Part shown: positions 7,312-16,131 of the stretch, one piece after another
Layout of the letters: the number at the start of each line of letters is the position of its first letter
Position numbering within the stretch: the first letter of the stretch is position 1
NCBI RefSeq assembly: GCF_900110455.1
Contig: NZ_FOIS01000003.1
Location: 637,491 to 701,490, forward strand
Source of the DNA: Natrinema salifodinae
GTDB taxonomy: Archaea > Halobacteriota > Halobacteria > Halobacteriales > Natrialbaceae
Reading direction: 5' to 3'
DNA length: 64,000 nucleotides
Notes under the pieces: model-generated
Told to the model about the DNA's origin: nothing
The model's input: only the letters and a program-made list of their open reading frames with translations
The model's database searches: none
Made by a program: the position numbers and the translations under genes

Positions 7312-8763
7312 ATGAGTGACGCGGCGCTCGATGTCGTTGAGTTTCTGCTCACGGCGAGCGTGTATTCGGACGACCGGACGCTAGACGAGAACGACCTCCC
7401 GCCGTCGTTCCGCCGGGTCTACTGGACCGGCGGGGTCGACGACGACGGCGAGAACGGGGACGGCGAAAGCGGGAGCGGGAGCAGCGGCAGCAGGGGACCG
7501 TCCCGCAGACCCGCCGGAATCAGCCGCCCGCTCTCGGTCACGACCACCACCGCCCGCGAGGCGACCGGCGTCGACCGCCCGTGGGAGGCCGTCTCCGAGC
7601 TGATGTTCACCGAGCGCGACGAGTTCTCCGGCACGATCACCCTCGCCCAGCAGGGGATGGCCGAGAAGTGGTTCGCCGAACGCGCCGACGAGGAGCGGCT
7701 GCTCGAGAACCCGACCCTGGCGAAACACTTCGCGGACCGCGAGGAGTACAACTTCGACGTCACCCACGAGGAAGCCCGCGACCGCAACCGCCCGATTCAG
7801 GCCGACCGCGTCTGGATCGACGCCCTCCTCGACGAGTACTTCGACGAGGAGGACGACGAGGAGATGCTCGACCTCGTGGAGGTCCGCGCGCCCGAGGAGG
7901 TCGACATCACCCTCGACGACCTCGTCCTCACCGACGACCAGCAGAACGAACTCGACAAGATCGCGAAGGCGATCGAACACCGCGACTACCTCTCGAACAT
8001 CGGCCTGCGCGAGATCGGCAAACTGCTGTTCGTCGGCCCGCCGGGGACCGGCAAGACCTCGACCGCCCAGGCGCTGGCCCGGGACATGGACCTCCCGTTC
8101 GTCGAGGTCAAGCTCTCGATGATCACGAGCCAGTATCTCGGCGAGACGGCCAAGAACGTCGATAAGACCTTCGAGGTCGCCAAGCGACTCTCCCCCTGTA
8201 TCCTCTTTATCGACGAGTTCGACTTCGTCGCCAAAACTCGCCGCAGCGACGAACACGCCGCGCTCAAGCGCGCCGTCAACACCCTGCTGAAGAGCATCGA
8301 CAACGTCTCGCTCATCGAGGACGACGTCCTGCTCATCGGCGCGACCAACCACCCCGATCAGCTCGACGATGCCGCCTGGCGGCGCTTCGACGAGATCATC
8401 AACTTCCCCAAGCCCGACTCCGGGATGCGGGCGGACATCCTCCAGGTCATCACCCGCCAGATGAAGATCGACGAGTTCGATCCCCACCTCATCGCGGAGG
8501 TCACGGAGGGGCTGACCGGCAGCGACCTGCGGATGGTGCTCCGCGAGGCGGTTCTGGAAGCGCTGACCGAAGACCGGACGCGGCTGACCCAGGAGGACCT
8601 GCTCAACGCTGTCGAGGAGTTCGAGGAGCGGGACAACCTGAAGAACATGGACATGATCGAGGGCGACCACGACGCGCTCGTGGCCGGCGGCGACATCGAG
8701 AGCGCGGCCAGCGACGGCGGCCATTCGCACGATCACGACCACGACCACAGTCACGATCACTGA
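7312..8763 (+). CDS. AAA family ATPase with His-rich tail
   Basis: This 483-residue protein has one AAA+ module in its C-terminal half: Walker A GPPGTGKT (about 242-249), Walker B CILFIDEFD (about 296-304), sensor-1 GATNHP (343-348) and an arginine finger in WRRF (356-359). The 240-residue N-terminal region has a low-complexity Gly/Ser linker (about 48-66) and no domain I recognise. The last 20 residues are dominated by His and Asp (HSHDHDHDHSHDH), a potential metal-binding tail. Start ATG 7312 has a TATA-like TGTTAAG about 28-34 bases upstream. It resembles single-AAA proteins such as FtsH/Cdc48-like remodellers, but no protease domain is present. Confidence 0.9.
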   Translation: MSDAALDVVEFLLTASVYSDDRTLDENDLPPSFRRVYWTGGVDDDGENGDGESGSGSSGSRGPSRRPAGISRPLSVTTTTAREATGVDRPWEAVSELMFTERDEFSGTITLAQQGMAEKWFAERADEERLLENPTLAKHFADREEYNFDVTHEEARDRNRPIQADRVWIDALLDEYFDEEDDEEMLDLVEVRAPEEVDITLDDLVLTDDQQNELDKIAKAIEHRDYLSNIGLREIGKLLFVGPPGTGKTSTAQALARDMDLPFVEVKLSMITSQYLGETAKNVDKTFEVAKRLSPCILFIDEFDFVAKTRRSDEHAALKRAVNTLLKSIDNVSLIEDDVLLIGATNHPDQLDDAAWRRFDEIINFPKPDSGMRADILQVITRQMKIDEFDPHLIAEVTEGLTGSDLRMVLREAVLEALTEDRTRLTQEDLLNAVEEFEERDNLKNMDMIEGDHDALVAGGDIESAASDGGHSHDHDHDHSHDH

Positions 8764-8887
8764 CGGCCGCGACCGCGTCAGATTTGGCTCCGACCCGCGT
8801 CGATCGGAACGAACCATACGACGTCACGCCGCATTTGATTTTGCGAACGGAACGCTGGCCGGCTAACCGCACGGACGCGCCGCCCCA

Positions 8888-8938
8888 TGCTACTTCAGGC
8901 GACAAGTAGCACCGTGTCGGGCCGGTACTGAGCGTACC
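8888..8938 (+). promoter_or_regulatory. two inverted repeats immediately before the SDR gene
   Basis: The first repeat is TGCTACTT (8888-8895) and AAGTAGCA (8904-8911), exact 8-base arms with an 8-base spacer. The second is GGTAC (8924-8928) and GTACC (8934-8938) with a 5-base spacer, ending one base before the ATG at 8940. Such dyads next to a start codon are typical of transcription-factor sites in haloarchaea. A leaderless transcript would place the second dyad over the initiation site. Confidence 0.5.
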
Positions 8939-8939
8939 T

Positions 8940-9950
8940 ATGAGTGCGCCGACGCTGAAAGCCGTCGAGGATCAGGTGATCGTGATCACCGGCGCGTCGT
9001 CGGGGATCGGACTGACGACCGCGCGGATGGCGGCCGACCGCGGCGCGTCGGTCGTCCTCGCCGCCCGCAGCGAGGACGCGTTGCGGGAGGCGACCGAGGA
9101 GATCAAAGCGACGGGCGGCGAGGCCGAATACGTCGTCGCCGACGTGAGCGACCGGGACGCCGTTCGCGAGATCGCCGACGTCGCCGAGGAGACCTACGGC
9201 GGGTTCGACACGTGGGTCAACGGGGCGGCCGTCTCCATCTACGGGAAGCTGACGGACGTTCCGGTCGAGGACATGCGCGAGCAGTTCGAGGTCAACGTCT
9301 GGGGGCTGCTGTACGGCTCGCTCGAGGCCGCCGAGCGCATGCAAGGGAACGGGGGCGGCGCGATTATCAATATCGGGAGCATCGTCTCCGATCGGGCGAT
9401 CATCCTGCAGGGCAGCTACTCGGCCTCGAAACACGCCGTCAAGGGCTTTACCGACTCCCTGCGGATGGAACTGGAGCGGGAGGACGCACCCGTCTCCGTG
9501 ACGCTCGTCAAGCCGAGCGCGATCGACACGCCGTTCGCGGAGCACGCGAAAAACCACATGGAGCGGGAGGCGTCGCTCCCGGCGCCCGTCTACGCACCCG
9601 AGACGGTCGCACGGACGATCCTCCAAGCCGCGGCAGAGCCGGAGCGCGAGCTCACCGTCGGTGCCGGCGGCAAGAACATGATCGTGCTCGGTCGGACCCT
9701 CTCGAGGCTGATGGATCGGCTCATGGAGACGGTGTTCTACGACCAACAGCGGAAAGATCGCCCGCCGAGCGAGGACGACGGGCTCGAGGAACCGACCGCC
9801 GACCTCGCGGAACGCGGCGGTTACGAGGGTCACGTCGCCGAGTCGAGTCTCTACACCAGGCTCCGCCAGGGGCGGGCCTCGAACGCGGTCGTCGTCGGAC
9901 TCGCGGCGACCGCGGTGTACGCGGGGTACAAGGCGATCCGCGGTCGGTGA
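8940..9950 (+). CDS. SDR family oxidoreductase with C-terminal membrane anchor
   Basis: This 336-residue protein has a complete classical short-chain dehydrogenase core: the NAD(P)-binding TGASSGIG (residues 17-24), NGAA (94-97, a variant of the usual NNAG), a catalytic Ser around 147-150, and the Y-x3-K pair at 160/164 (YSASK). The 80 residues after the core are less typical. They end in a hydrophobic segment (about 313-332, NAVVVGLAATAVYAGYKAI) that could anchor the protein in the membrane. The substrate is unknown. Two inverted repeats before the start suggest dedicated regulation. Confidence 0.9.
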   Translation: MSAPTLKAVEDQVIVITGASSGIGLTTARMAADRGASVVLAARSEDALREATEEIKATGGEAEYVVADVSDRDAVREIADVAEETYGGFDTWVNGAAVSIYGKLTDVPVEDMREQFEVNVWGLLYGSLEAAERMQGNGGGAIINIGSIVSDRAIILQGSYSASKHAVKGFTDSLRMELEREDAPVSVTLVKPSAIDTPFAEHAKNHMEREASLPAPVYAPETVARTILQAAAEPERELTVGAGGKNMIVLGRTLSRLMDRLMETVFYDQQRKDRPPSEDDGLEEPTADLAERGGYEGHVAESSLYTRLRQGRASNAVVVGLAATAVYAGYKAIRGR

Positions 9951-10031
9951 CCCTCGACTGAACGCCATGGCCGGCCGCTCGTCGCCGAGAAGTGACCCAC
10001 CCTTTTCCGCCCACCGCTCGTTTCGCCGGAC

Positions 10032-10475
10032 ATGCCCGACGATCGGAACGTCTACGGTACCGAACTGCAGCCCTGTAGCACCGACCCGATGACGGGGTTC
10101 GTGCGGGACGGCTGCTGTCGCCGCGTCGAGTCAGACCGCGGTCGTCACGAGCTCTGTGCGGTGATGACCGAGGAGTTCCTGCAGTTCAGCAAGGCCCGCG
10201 GCAACGACCTCACCTCGCCCGAGCCGGCGTTCGAGTTCCCGGGACTCGAACCAGGCGACCGGTGGTGTCTCTGCCTGGCCCGCTGGCTCGAGGCGGAGGA
10301 GGCCGACTGCGCCCCGCCGGTAGTGCTCGAGGCGACCCACGAGGCGGTCCTGCGCGACGTCGAGCCGGACCTGCTCCGGGAACACGAGTACGACGGGCGC
10401 GCGGACGCCGGTTCGGACGGCGATTCCAGTTCCAGTTCCGGTTCCGGGACGGATACCGGGCCCGAGACGAAGTAA
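10032..10475 (+). CDS. DUF2237 family protein
   Basis: This 147-residue protein contains the DUF2237 hallmarks: LQPCSTDPMTGFVRDGCCRR near the N-terminus, MTEEFLQFSKARGNDL in the centre and PGLEPGDRWCLCLARWLEA in the second half. The conserved cysteines and Trp are present (C15, C28-C29, C78, C80). This family is broadly distributed in bacteria and archaea; its function is unknown to me. The C-terminal 30 residues are an added Ser/Gly/Asp low-complexity tail (about residues 119-147). The gene is monocistronic. Confidence 0.9.
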   Translation: MPDDRNVYGTELQPCSTDPMTGFVRDGCCRRVESDRGRHELCAVMTEEFLQFSKARGNDLTSPEPAFEFPGLEPGDRWCLCLARWLEAEEADCAPPVVLEATHEAVLRDVEPDLLREHEYDGRADAGSDGDSSSSSGSGTDTGPETK

Positions 10476-10538
10476 CGAGCGACGCGGCGCCCGAAGATGG
10501 GGAATACCCTTTATGCGACGGCTGCGAATCACACGCCC

Positions 10539-10886
10539 ATGAGCGATGGCGCGCGACAGGGAGACGGCAACGGCGACGCCGACGCCGCCGCGACGTTCGC
10601 CAGGCGAGCGCAGGCCGAGCACGGCGAGGCGATCGAACGGCTCGTCGTCTTCGGCGACGCGGTGCGGGGCGACGATCGCGGCGTCCACGCCGAAGTCGAG
10701 GTGCTGTTGGTCCTCGCGGCGGAAGACGAGGCCCGCGAGCAGCGACTCGAACGGCTCGCGGACAGCGTCGGACTCGAGCACGACGTCGTCTTCACCGTCC
10801 ACGCCCTGCCGGCGGATCGATTCGAGTCACAGCGGGATCACCCGCTCGTCCGAACGGCGCTCGAGGAAGGGCAGTCGTATGTGTGA
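10539..10886 (+). CDS. minimal nucleotidyltransferase-like protein, degenerate active site
   Basis: This 115-residue protein has the layout of a minimal polymerase-beta-type nucleotidyltransferase (MNT). It has helix EHGEAIERLVVFGDAVRG (G-D at 39-40 where the family has G-S) followed by HAEVEVLLVLA. The family needs a D-x-D pair at that strand, but here it is E-V-E (about 52-54). The fold is therefore likely but catalytic competence doubtful. The start is ATG 10539. It is close upstream of a metallo-hydrolase gene (36 bases) and probably co-transcribed with it. Confidence 0.6.
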   Translation: MSDGARQGDGNGDADAAATFARRAQAEHGEAIERLVVFGDAVRGDDRGVHAEVEVLLVLAAEDEAREQRLERLADSVGLEHDVVFTVHALPADRFESQRDHPLVRTALEEGQSYV

Positions 10887-10922
10887 GCGACGCGCGGCGG
10901 CGACCGGAGGACCGACCGACCG

Positions 10923-11747
10923 ATGCGGGTGACGCTGCTCGGCGCCGGCGACACGACCGGGACGCCGACCGTCGGCTGCGACTGCGATACCTGTGCGGCC
11001 GCCCGCGAGCGCGGCGTCGAGCGCACCAGGTTCTCGGTCCACGTCGAAAACGAACGCACGGGTGAGTCGCTGCTGATCGACTTCAGCCCCGACTTCCGCC
11101 AGCAGTTCCTGCGTGACGCGGTCTCGCTGCCCGACGCCGCCGTGATCACGCACATCCACTTCGATCACCTCCACGGCCTGGGCAACGCCTTCCGCGTCTT
11201 CGACTCGCTGCCCGTCTACGCGGCCGACGAGACCGATCCCGCGACCGGCGAGAGCGTCGCCGAGACCGTCGCCGACCAGTACGACTACCTCGACCCGCTC
11301 GAGGTCCGCCCGACGACGCCGCTGGAGCCGGTCCGGATCTGCGGGCTGGACGTGACCCTAATCCCGGTCGACCACCCGCCGCTGGTCTGTTACGGCCTGG
11401 CCGTCGAGGACCCCGAGACGGGCACGAAACTCTCGATCACCGGCGACACGAGCTACGACGTTCCCGACGAGTCGCGGACCGTTCTGGCCGACCCCGATCT
11501 GCTGCTGGCCGACGCGATCGTGCCGGCGAGCCTCTGCGAACACCACCCGATCGGCGGCCGTCACGAGGACGCCGCGGGCGTCTCGCGGACGTTCGGGACG
11601 AAGCACATGACCCGCGAGGGGGCGCTCGCGCTGGCCGAGGAGTTGGGCGCCGAGCGGACGCGCCTGGTCCACGTCGCACACTTCTATCCCGCCGACGAGG
11701 CGTTCGAGGAGCCGCTGGCGGTCGACGGCGAGCGGTACGTACTGTAA
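10923..11747 (+). CDS. metallo-beta-lactamase fold hydrolase, PhnP-like
   Basis: This 274-residue protein has the HIHFDH motif (H77, H79, D81, H82) of metallo-beta-lactamase-fold enzymes. An SITGDTSYD strand supplies the further metal Asp, and a C-terminal VHVAHF histidine follows. A Cys cluster GCDCDTC (C19, C21, C24) at the N-terminus is the structural zinc site typical of PhnP-like phosphodiesterases. PhnP hydrolyses cyclic ribose phosphates, but no phosphonate genes accompany it here, so the substrate is open. The start is ATG 10923, preceded by a putative minimal nucleotidyltransferase gene. Confidence 0.88.
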   Translation: MRVTLLGAGDTTGTPTVGCDCDTCAAARERGVERTRFSVHVENERTGESLLIDFSPDFRQQFLRDAVSLPDAAVITHIHFDHLHGLGNAFRVFDSLPVYAADETDPATGESVAETVADQYDYLDPLEVRPTTPLEPVRICGLDVTLIPVDHPPLVCYGLAVEDPETGTKLSITGDTSYDVPDESRTVLADPDLLLADAIVPASLCEHHPIGGRHEDAAGVSRTFGTKHMTREGALALAEELGAERTRLVHVAHFYPADEAFEEPLAVDGERYVL

Positions 11748-11780
11748 GACTCGCCGTCGGCGCCAACGTCGGCCTCGGGC

Positions 11781-12797
11781 TCAGCCGAACTGGTCGAGTC
11801 CGGACTGTCGCCGTCGCTTCCCCGACGGGTCGGCCTCCCAGGCGGTCCGGCGCTCGCGTTCGGCTTCGAGATCCGTGTCCGGCGCCGACGCGGCCTCGTA
11901 GCCCGGACACGAGGGGCCGCACTCCGCGGCCGCGTCGACGACCCGTCCCTTCCACGCACAGCGGGGCAGCGTCGCGCCGCTCGCGTCGTCCGGACCGCAG
12001 GCCGCACACTCGGGGAAGTCGTAGGTCCGCCACCCCTTGCCGTAGGCCCGCTCGGCGAGCCGACGCCTGGTGCGGGCCTTCGCGTCGGCCGAGACGACGC
12101 CGACGTCGGTCCGGCCCGGGTGGAATTCGAGCGGTTCGATGCCCGGTTCGTCGACGGGCAGCGGCTCAGGGTCGCGGATTACCTCGATCTCGAGCGGCTC
12201 GTCTGAGTCGGCTCCGTCGCGGTGCACCCGCCAGACGCCGACTTCCTCGGGGATGCGATTCAGGTGCGCGCGGGTCACGTAACTCTCCGTCGCGAGCACG
12301 GCCTCGTCGACCAGCGCCAGGCTGACGTCCGTCCGCAGTTGCGCTTCGAGGTCGCCCGGCCGGCCCAGGTCGGGCTTGTTCTCGATCCCGACGATGCGGT
12401 CGTACCAGTCGGGGTAGCGAGCGACCTGGCGGACATACTCGCGGCCCGACGCCGCGCTCTTGGCGGGGTCGCGTTCGAAGAAGTCGATCTCGACGGCGCG
12501 CTCGACGGCCCGCCTGGCGCGGTCGGGATGGCAGTCGAAGGCGTCCTTCCAGTAGCGCGCCTGGCCGGTGCCGACGGCGGACTCGATGGCGGCGTCGGGG
12601 ATCGCCTCGCTCGTAATCGAGACGCGATCGTCGAACTCGGGGCCGGGATCGACGCAGATCACGTCGAGCACCCGGCCGCCGGGATCGGCGACGGCCGCGC
12701 CGAGTTGGCGCGCCACGACGCCCGCGCGCCGCTCCTCGAGGCGGGCGCACAGTTCGAGTTCGAACGCGAACTCCGAGGCGGACGCGGACGAAGACAC
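11781..12797 (-). CDS. DUF5787-type protein, possible PD-(D/E)XK nuclease with Cys cluster
   Basis: This 338-residue protein belongs, from memory, to the haloarchaeal family DUF5787. In sequence it has an N-terminal helix with acidic residues (FELELCARLEER, about 11-22), a strand with Asp (LDVICVD, 44-50), and the segment YDRIVGIENKPDL (132-144) containing an E-x-K (139-141). A helix with Gln (EAQLRTD) follows. That order resembles RecB/Cas4-type nucleases. The C-terminal part carries five cysteines at 264, 267, 280, 293 and 297, compatible with a metal or Fe-S site. The nuclease reading is my inference. It is convergent with the PhnP-like gene. Confidence 0.7.
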   Translation of the reverse strand: MSSSASASEFAFELELCARLEERRAGVVARQLGAAVADPGGRVLDVICVDPGPEFDDRVSITSEAIPDAAIESAVGTGQARYWKDAFDCHPDRARRAVERAVEIDFFERDPAKSAASGREYVRQVARYPDWYDRIVGIENKPDLGRPGDLEAQLRTDVSLALVDEAVLATESYVTRAHLNRIPEEVGVWRVHRDGADSDEPLEIEVIRDPEPLPVDEPGIEPLEFHPGRTDVGVVSADAKARTRRRLAERAYGKGWRTYDFPECAACGPDDASGATLPRCAWKGRVVDAAAECGPSCPGYEAASAPDTDLEAERERRTAWEADPSGKRRRQSGLDQFG

Positions 12798-12836
12798 GGT
12801 CCCGGAGAGGGGCGCGGCCGGGAAAAAGAGCCGGGT

Positions 12837-13124
12837 TCAGCGGTTCGCGACGCGGGCGGACCGCCGGCGGCGGTCGAGCCGTCGAGCGAGCCGCCGGCCG
12901 ATCGCTCTCGCGCCGACGACGATCGCGACGAGCGTCGCCAGGCCGACGAACAGCGAGACCGAGAGACCGACGACGGTGTCGTCGCCGACGAGCGATGCCG
13001 CGACGAACGCGGAGAGGGCCGTCAGAACGAGCGCGACCGTCGCGCCGACGGCGACGATCGCGGTTTCGAGGACGCTTTGATCGCTGACGAACGGGGTCGG
13101 TTGCGGGGGAAGAGGTGCGAACAT
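12837..13124 (-). CDS. small two-helix membrane protein
   Basis: ATG 13124 gives 95 residues; ATG 13157 would add eleven. The AT-rich element ATTATATT at 13171-13178 is the likely TATA box. It would place the transcription start near 13147, which favours ATG 13124 with a short leader. Two hydrophobic segments cover about residues 18-40 and 46-68, followed by a strongly basic tail (RAIGRRLARRLDRRRRSARVANR). The basic tail after a helix pair suggests a cytoplasmic C-terminus. I do not recognise the family. Confidence 0.65.
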   Translation of the reverse strand: MFAPLPPQPTPFVSDQSVLETAIVAVGATVALVLTALSAFVAASLVGDDTVVGLSVSLFVGLATLVAIVVGARAIGRRLARRLDRRRRSARVANR

Positions 13125-13326
13125 CGGTTCACGTAAACCGAGGGCCCAGCCGACCATAGGTGTAATCTGAATTATATTTCTGTGGGGAGAATTACTGAAA
13201 TTCGTTCCAGGAAGCGATCGAGTAGGAGAGAGGTAACCGTACTCGCGGCGGAGAACCGAAGCAATCGCCGACGCTACGCTACGGCGCATCGGGCCGTCGG
13301 ATCGTCGCTGTGCGGACTCGCGCCGA

Positions 13327-14235
13327 TCAGCGCGGCGCCGATTCGACCCGCACGTCGACCACGTCGAGGTCGTCGTCGAGCGTCGCGCGGAGTTCGTCGC
13401 CCGCCAACGGGATGCGAACCTCGAGGCGGTAGGGATCGCGCTCGAGGATCCGGGTGTACTCGTCGGAGACGCACCACGGGAGCGTCCAGTACGGTCGCTC
13501 GTCTATGGAGACGCCGCGCTCGCGGTGGAACCCGACGACCGCGGAGTGGTCGAGGAGGCGAAGCCCGGCGGCCGAGCAGAGGGTGTGGCCGCACTGGGCG
13601 CACTCGTGATCGACCCTGACGCCGACGCCGAGGCAGCACGAGCCGTCCTCGACGACGCCGGTCCGCATGCGTCCGCTGCACTCCGGGCAGACGCCGTCGG
13701 CGGCCAGGCAGTGCAGGTGGCGGACCCGCTGGTCGAACGCGTCGGCGACCTCCTCGCGGGTGCGGTCGTTCAGCCCGCCTGGCGGGAAGGCGTACTCGCC
13801 GTGTTCCTGCCCGCAGTCGAGACACTCGACAGTTAATCGCTCGTCCTCGTAGACGACCCGAAGCGAGCCGTCGCAGGCGAAACAGGCCCCTTCGACGGGG
13901 AAGGGATCGACCGTCGGGCGCTCGTTGAACGAGCCGGCGATCACCGAGCGGACGACCTTCTCCCCGGCGTGTTTGAACGTGTAGCCGTCCTCGACCCGCG
14001 CGACGAAGTGACCCGTCAGCTTCTGCAGGTGGTAGTTGAACTGCGCCGAATCGCGCATGCCGACTTCGCGGCGCAGGTCGGAGAACGAGACCGGCCGCTC
14101 GTCGGCCGCCCACAGCGCTTCGAGGATCGCCAGGCGCGTCTCGTTGCCGACGAGCGCGAACGCGTCGGCGGGGTCGAGACACTCCGTGCACTCGAGCGGC
14201 CCCTCTCGGTCGCTCGAGACGTCTGAGCTACTCAT
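13327..14235 (-). CDS. ArsR-like winged-helix regulator with zinc ribbons
   Basis: This 302-residue protein starts at ATG 14235. Residues about 20-95 form a winged-helix domain (ALVGNETRLAILEALW, then FSDLRREVGMRDSAQFNYHLQKL as the recognition helix region) like haloarchaeal ArsR-type regulators. The remainder holds several Cys pairs in C-x2-C arrangement (about residues 117-120, 137-140, 183-186, 210-216), which look like zinc ribbons. From memory, haloarchaeal members carry a DUF7351 domain. It likely binds DNA and a small metal-binding effector region. It is divergent from eif2g. Confidence 0.85.
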   Translation of the reverse strand: MSSSDVSSDREGPLECTECLDPADAFALVGNETRLAILEALWAADERPVSFSDLRREVGMRDSAQFNYHLQKLTGHFVARVEDGYTFKHAGEKVVRSVIAGSFNERPTVDPFPVEGACFACDGSLRVVYEDERLTVECLDCGQEHGEYAFPPGGLNDRTREEVADAFDQRVRHLHCLAADGVCPECSGRMRTGVVEDGSCCLGVGVRVDHECAQCGHTLCSAAGLRLLDHSAVVGFHRERGVSIDERPYWTLPWCVSDEYTRILERDPYRLEVRIPLAGDELRATLDDDLDVVDVRVESAPR

Positions 14236-14433
14236 GGTGGCGCGTATGCCAGCAAGTGTCAAAACTGTTCCCTCAACGGGATTTCTGTAAGCGGCGTGAA
14301 ACGGACGGTACGGACCGACGACCGTGTCGAGTCGCCGCCGTCGGGCCGGCGACGGCTCGTACCGACGCGATTCCACCGGTGTCGGAGACGGAACGGGTTA
14401 GCGCCCGTCGGTCGATTCGGCGGTAGAACAGTA

Positions 14434-14441
14434 GGTTTATC
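14434..14441 (+). promoter_or_regulatory. TATA-type promoter of the aIF2-gamma operon
   Basis: The element GGTTTATC lies about 43-50 bases upstream of the eif2g ATG at 14484. It predicts transcription start near 14463 and a leader of about 20 bases. It is placed between the divergent winged-helix gene and the operon. It probably serves all five co-directional genes down to 17509, which are separated by 0-28 bases. Confidence 0.5.
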
Positions 14442-14483
14442 AAGCGCACGGGGGTAGGCATATCCAAGATTACTCATCGTCTT

Positions 14484-15713
14484 ATGGCAGGAAATCGACA
14501 ACCGGAGGTGAACATCGGGCTCGTCGGCCACGTCGACCACGGCAAGACGACGCTGGTGCAAGCCCTCAGCGGCTCGTGGACGGACCAGCACTCAGAGGAG
14601 ATGAAACGCGGCATCTCCATCAGGCTCGGCTACGCCGACACGACGTTCCGTTACTGCGATGGTCTCGACGAACCCGAGTGTTACACCGTCGAGGAGGAGT
14701 GTCCGGACGGCTCGCCGAGCGAGCCGCTGCGGACCGTCTCGTTCGTCGACGCGCCGGGTCACGAGACCCTGATGGCGACGATGCTGTCAGGGGCCTCGCT
14801 GATGGACGGCGCCGTGTTGGTCGTCAGCGCCAACGAGCCCGTCCCACAGCCCCAGACCGAAGAGCACCTGATGGCGCTCGACATCATCGGCATCGACAAC
14901 ATCGTCATCGCCCAGAACAAGGTCGACCTGGTCGACGCCGACACCGCCCGCGACAACTACCAGCAGATTCAGGAGTTCGTCGAGGGCACGGTCGCGGAGG
15001 GCGCACCCATCGTCCCCATCTCGGCCGGCCAGGAGGTCAACCTCGACCTGCTCATTCAGGCCATCGAGGAGGAGATCCCCACGCCCGAGCGCGATCCCGA
15101 AACCAACCCGCGGATGCACGTCGCCCGCAGCTTCGACATCAACAAGCCCGGGACGACCGCCGATCAGCTCACCGGCGGCGTCCTCGGTGGCAGCCTCGTA
15201 CAGGGCGAACTCGAGGTCGACGACGAGATCGAGATCCGGCCCGGCCGCGAGGTCGAGGAGGGCGGTCGGACCGAGTACGTCCCGATCGAGACGACCATCC
15301 GCTCGCTGCAGGCCGGCGGCGAGACCGTCGACACCGTCACGCCAGGCGGGCTGCTCGGCGTTGGGACCGGGCTCGATCCCTCGCTGACGAAGGGCGACGC
15401 CCTCGCGGGCCGGATGGCCGGTCCGCCGGGCACGCTCCCGCCGACCTGGGAGCAGTTCACCATGGACGTCGACCTGCTTGACCGCGTCGTCGGCAGCGAC
15501 GGCGGGGAAGTCGACGAGATCAGCACCGGCGAGCCGCTGATGATGACCGTCGGCACGGCGACGACCGTCGGTTCGGTCACCAGCGCGCGCAGCGGCGAGT
15601 GCGAGGTCCGTCTCAAGCGACCCGTCGCCGCCGATCCGGGGACGAAGATCGCGATCAACCGCCGTATCGGTGCGCGGTGGCGGCTGATCGGGCTGGGAAC
15701 GCTCACGGACTGA
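14484..15713 (+). CDS. eif2g: translation initiation factor IF-2 subunit gamma
   Basis: This 409-residue translational GTPase forms the core of the aIF2 complex that delivers initiator methionyl-tRNA. GTPase motifs are present: G1 GHVDHGKTT (about 15-23), G3 DAPGH (about 89-93) and G4 QNKVDL (about 147-152). Domains II and III follow ([34 protein letters not shown]). The zinc knuckle region between G1 and G3 keeps only three cysteines (C58, C66, C73), fewer than the four often present. It is the first gene of an operon with a PIN protein, Rpo7, Spt4 and dephospho-CoA kinase, a combination well known in euryarchaea. Confidence 0.97.
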   Translation: MAGNRQPEVNIGLVGHVDHGKTTLVQALSGSWTDQHSEEMKRGISIRLGYADTTFRYCDGLDEPECYTVEEECPDGSPSEPLRTVSFVDAPGHETLMATMLSGASLMDGAVLVVSANEPVPQPQTEEHLMALDIIGIDNIVIAQNKVDLVDADTARDNYQQIQEFVEGTVAEGAPIVPISAGQEVNLDLLIQAIEEEIPTPERDPETNPRMHVARSFDINKPGTTADQLTGGVLGGSLVQGELEVDDEIEIRPGREVEEGGRTEYVPIETTIRSLQAGGETVDTVTPGGLLGVGTGLDPSLTKGDALAGRMAGPPGTLPPTWEQFTMDVDLLDRVVGSDGGEVDEISTGEPLMMTVGTATTVGSVTSARSGECEVRLKRPVAADPGTKIAINRRIGARWRLIGLGTLTD

Positions 15714-15741
15714 GACGACGACTACGATTTCGATTACGTCA

Positions 15742-16131
15742 ATGGACACGCCGCGGGTCGCTCTCGATACGAGTGCACTGATGATGCCGGTCGAACTCGA
15801 CGTCCGTCTGTTCGACGAGCTCGACCGGCTTCTGGACTCGTACGAGCCGACGATTCCCCAGGCCGTCCTCGAAGAACTCCGCCGGCTGTCCGAGAAGGGC
15901 GGCCGGGAGGGAACGGCCGCCAACGTCGGCCACGACTTAGCGACCGAGCGCTGTTTCGTCGTCGACACGGAGGCATCGTACGCCGACGACGCACTGGTCG
16001 AACTCGCCCGCGAGGGCGCGGTCGACTACGTCGTCACGAACGACCGCCCGCTGCGCGACCGGGTGCTCGAAGCGAGCAGACCGGTAATTGCATTACGCGG
16101 GAGGAACAAGTTAGCCATCACTCAACCATAG
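15742..16131 (+). CDS. PIN-domain protein of the aIF2-gamma operon
   Basis: This 129-residue protein has the PIN fold acidic residues: VALDTSALMMPVE (D9), an Asp/Glu-rich helix (about 40-46), and YVVTNDRPLRDRVLE (D107, D112 region). PIN domains are metal-dependent RNases. This archaeal type neighbours aIF2-gamma and RNA polymerase subunit E' and is related to Fcf1/Nob1-like proteins or VapC-like toxins. No antitoxin gene is adjacent, so a housekeeping RNA role is more likely. The stop codon is immediately followed by the rpo7 start. Confidence 0.9.
   Translation: MDTPRVALDTSALMMPVELDVRLFDELDRLLDSYEPTIPQAVLEELRRLSEKGGREGTAANVGHDLATERCFVVDTEASYADDALVELAREGAVDYVVTNDRPLRDRVLEASRPVIALRGRNKLAITQP

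Noticed and set aside
7381-8817. 478-codon minus-strand frame opposite the AAA ATPase
   Set aside because: Antisense shadow with repetitive Val/Glu/Asp composition; the AAA frame has clear motifs.
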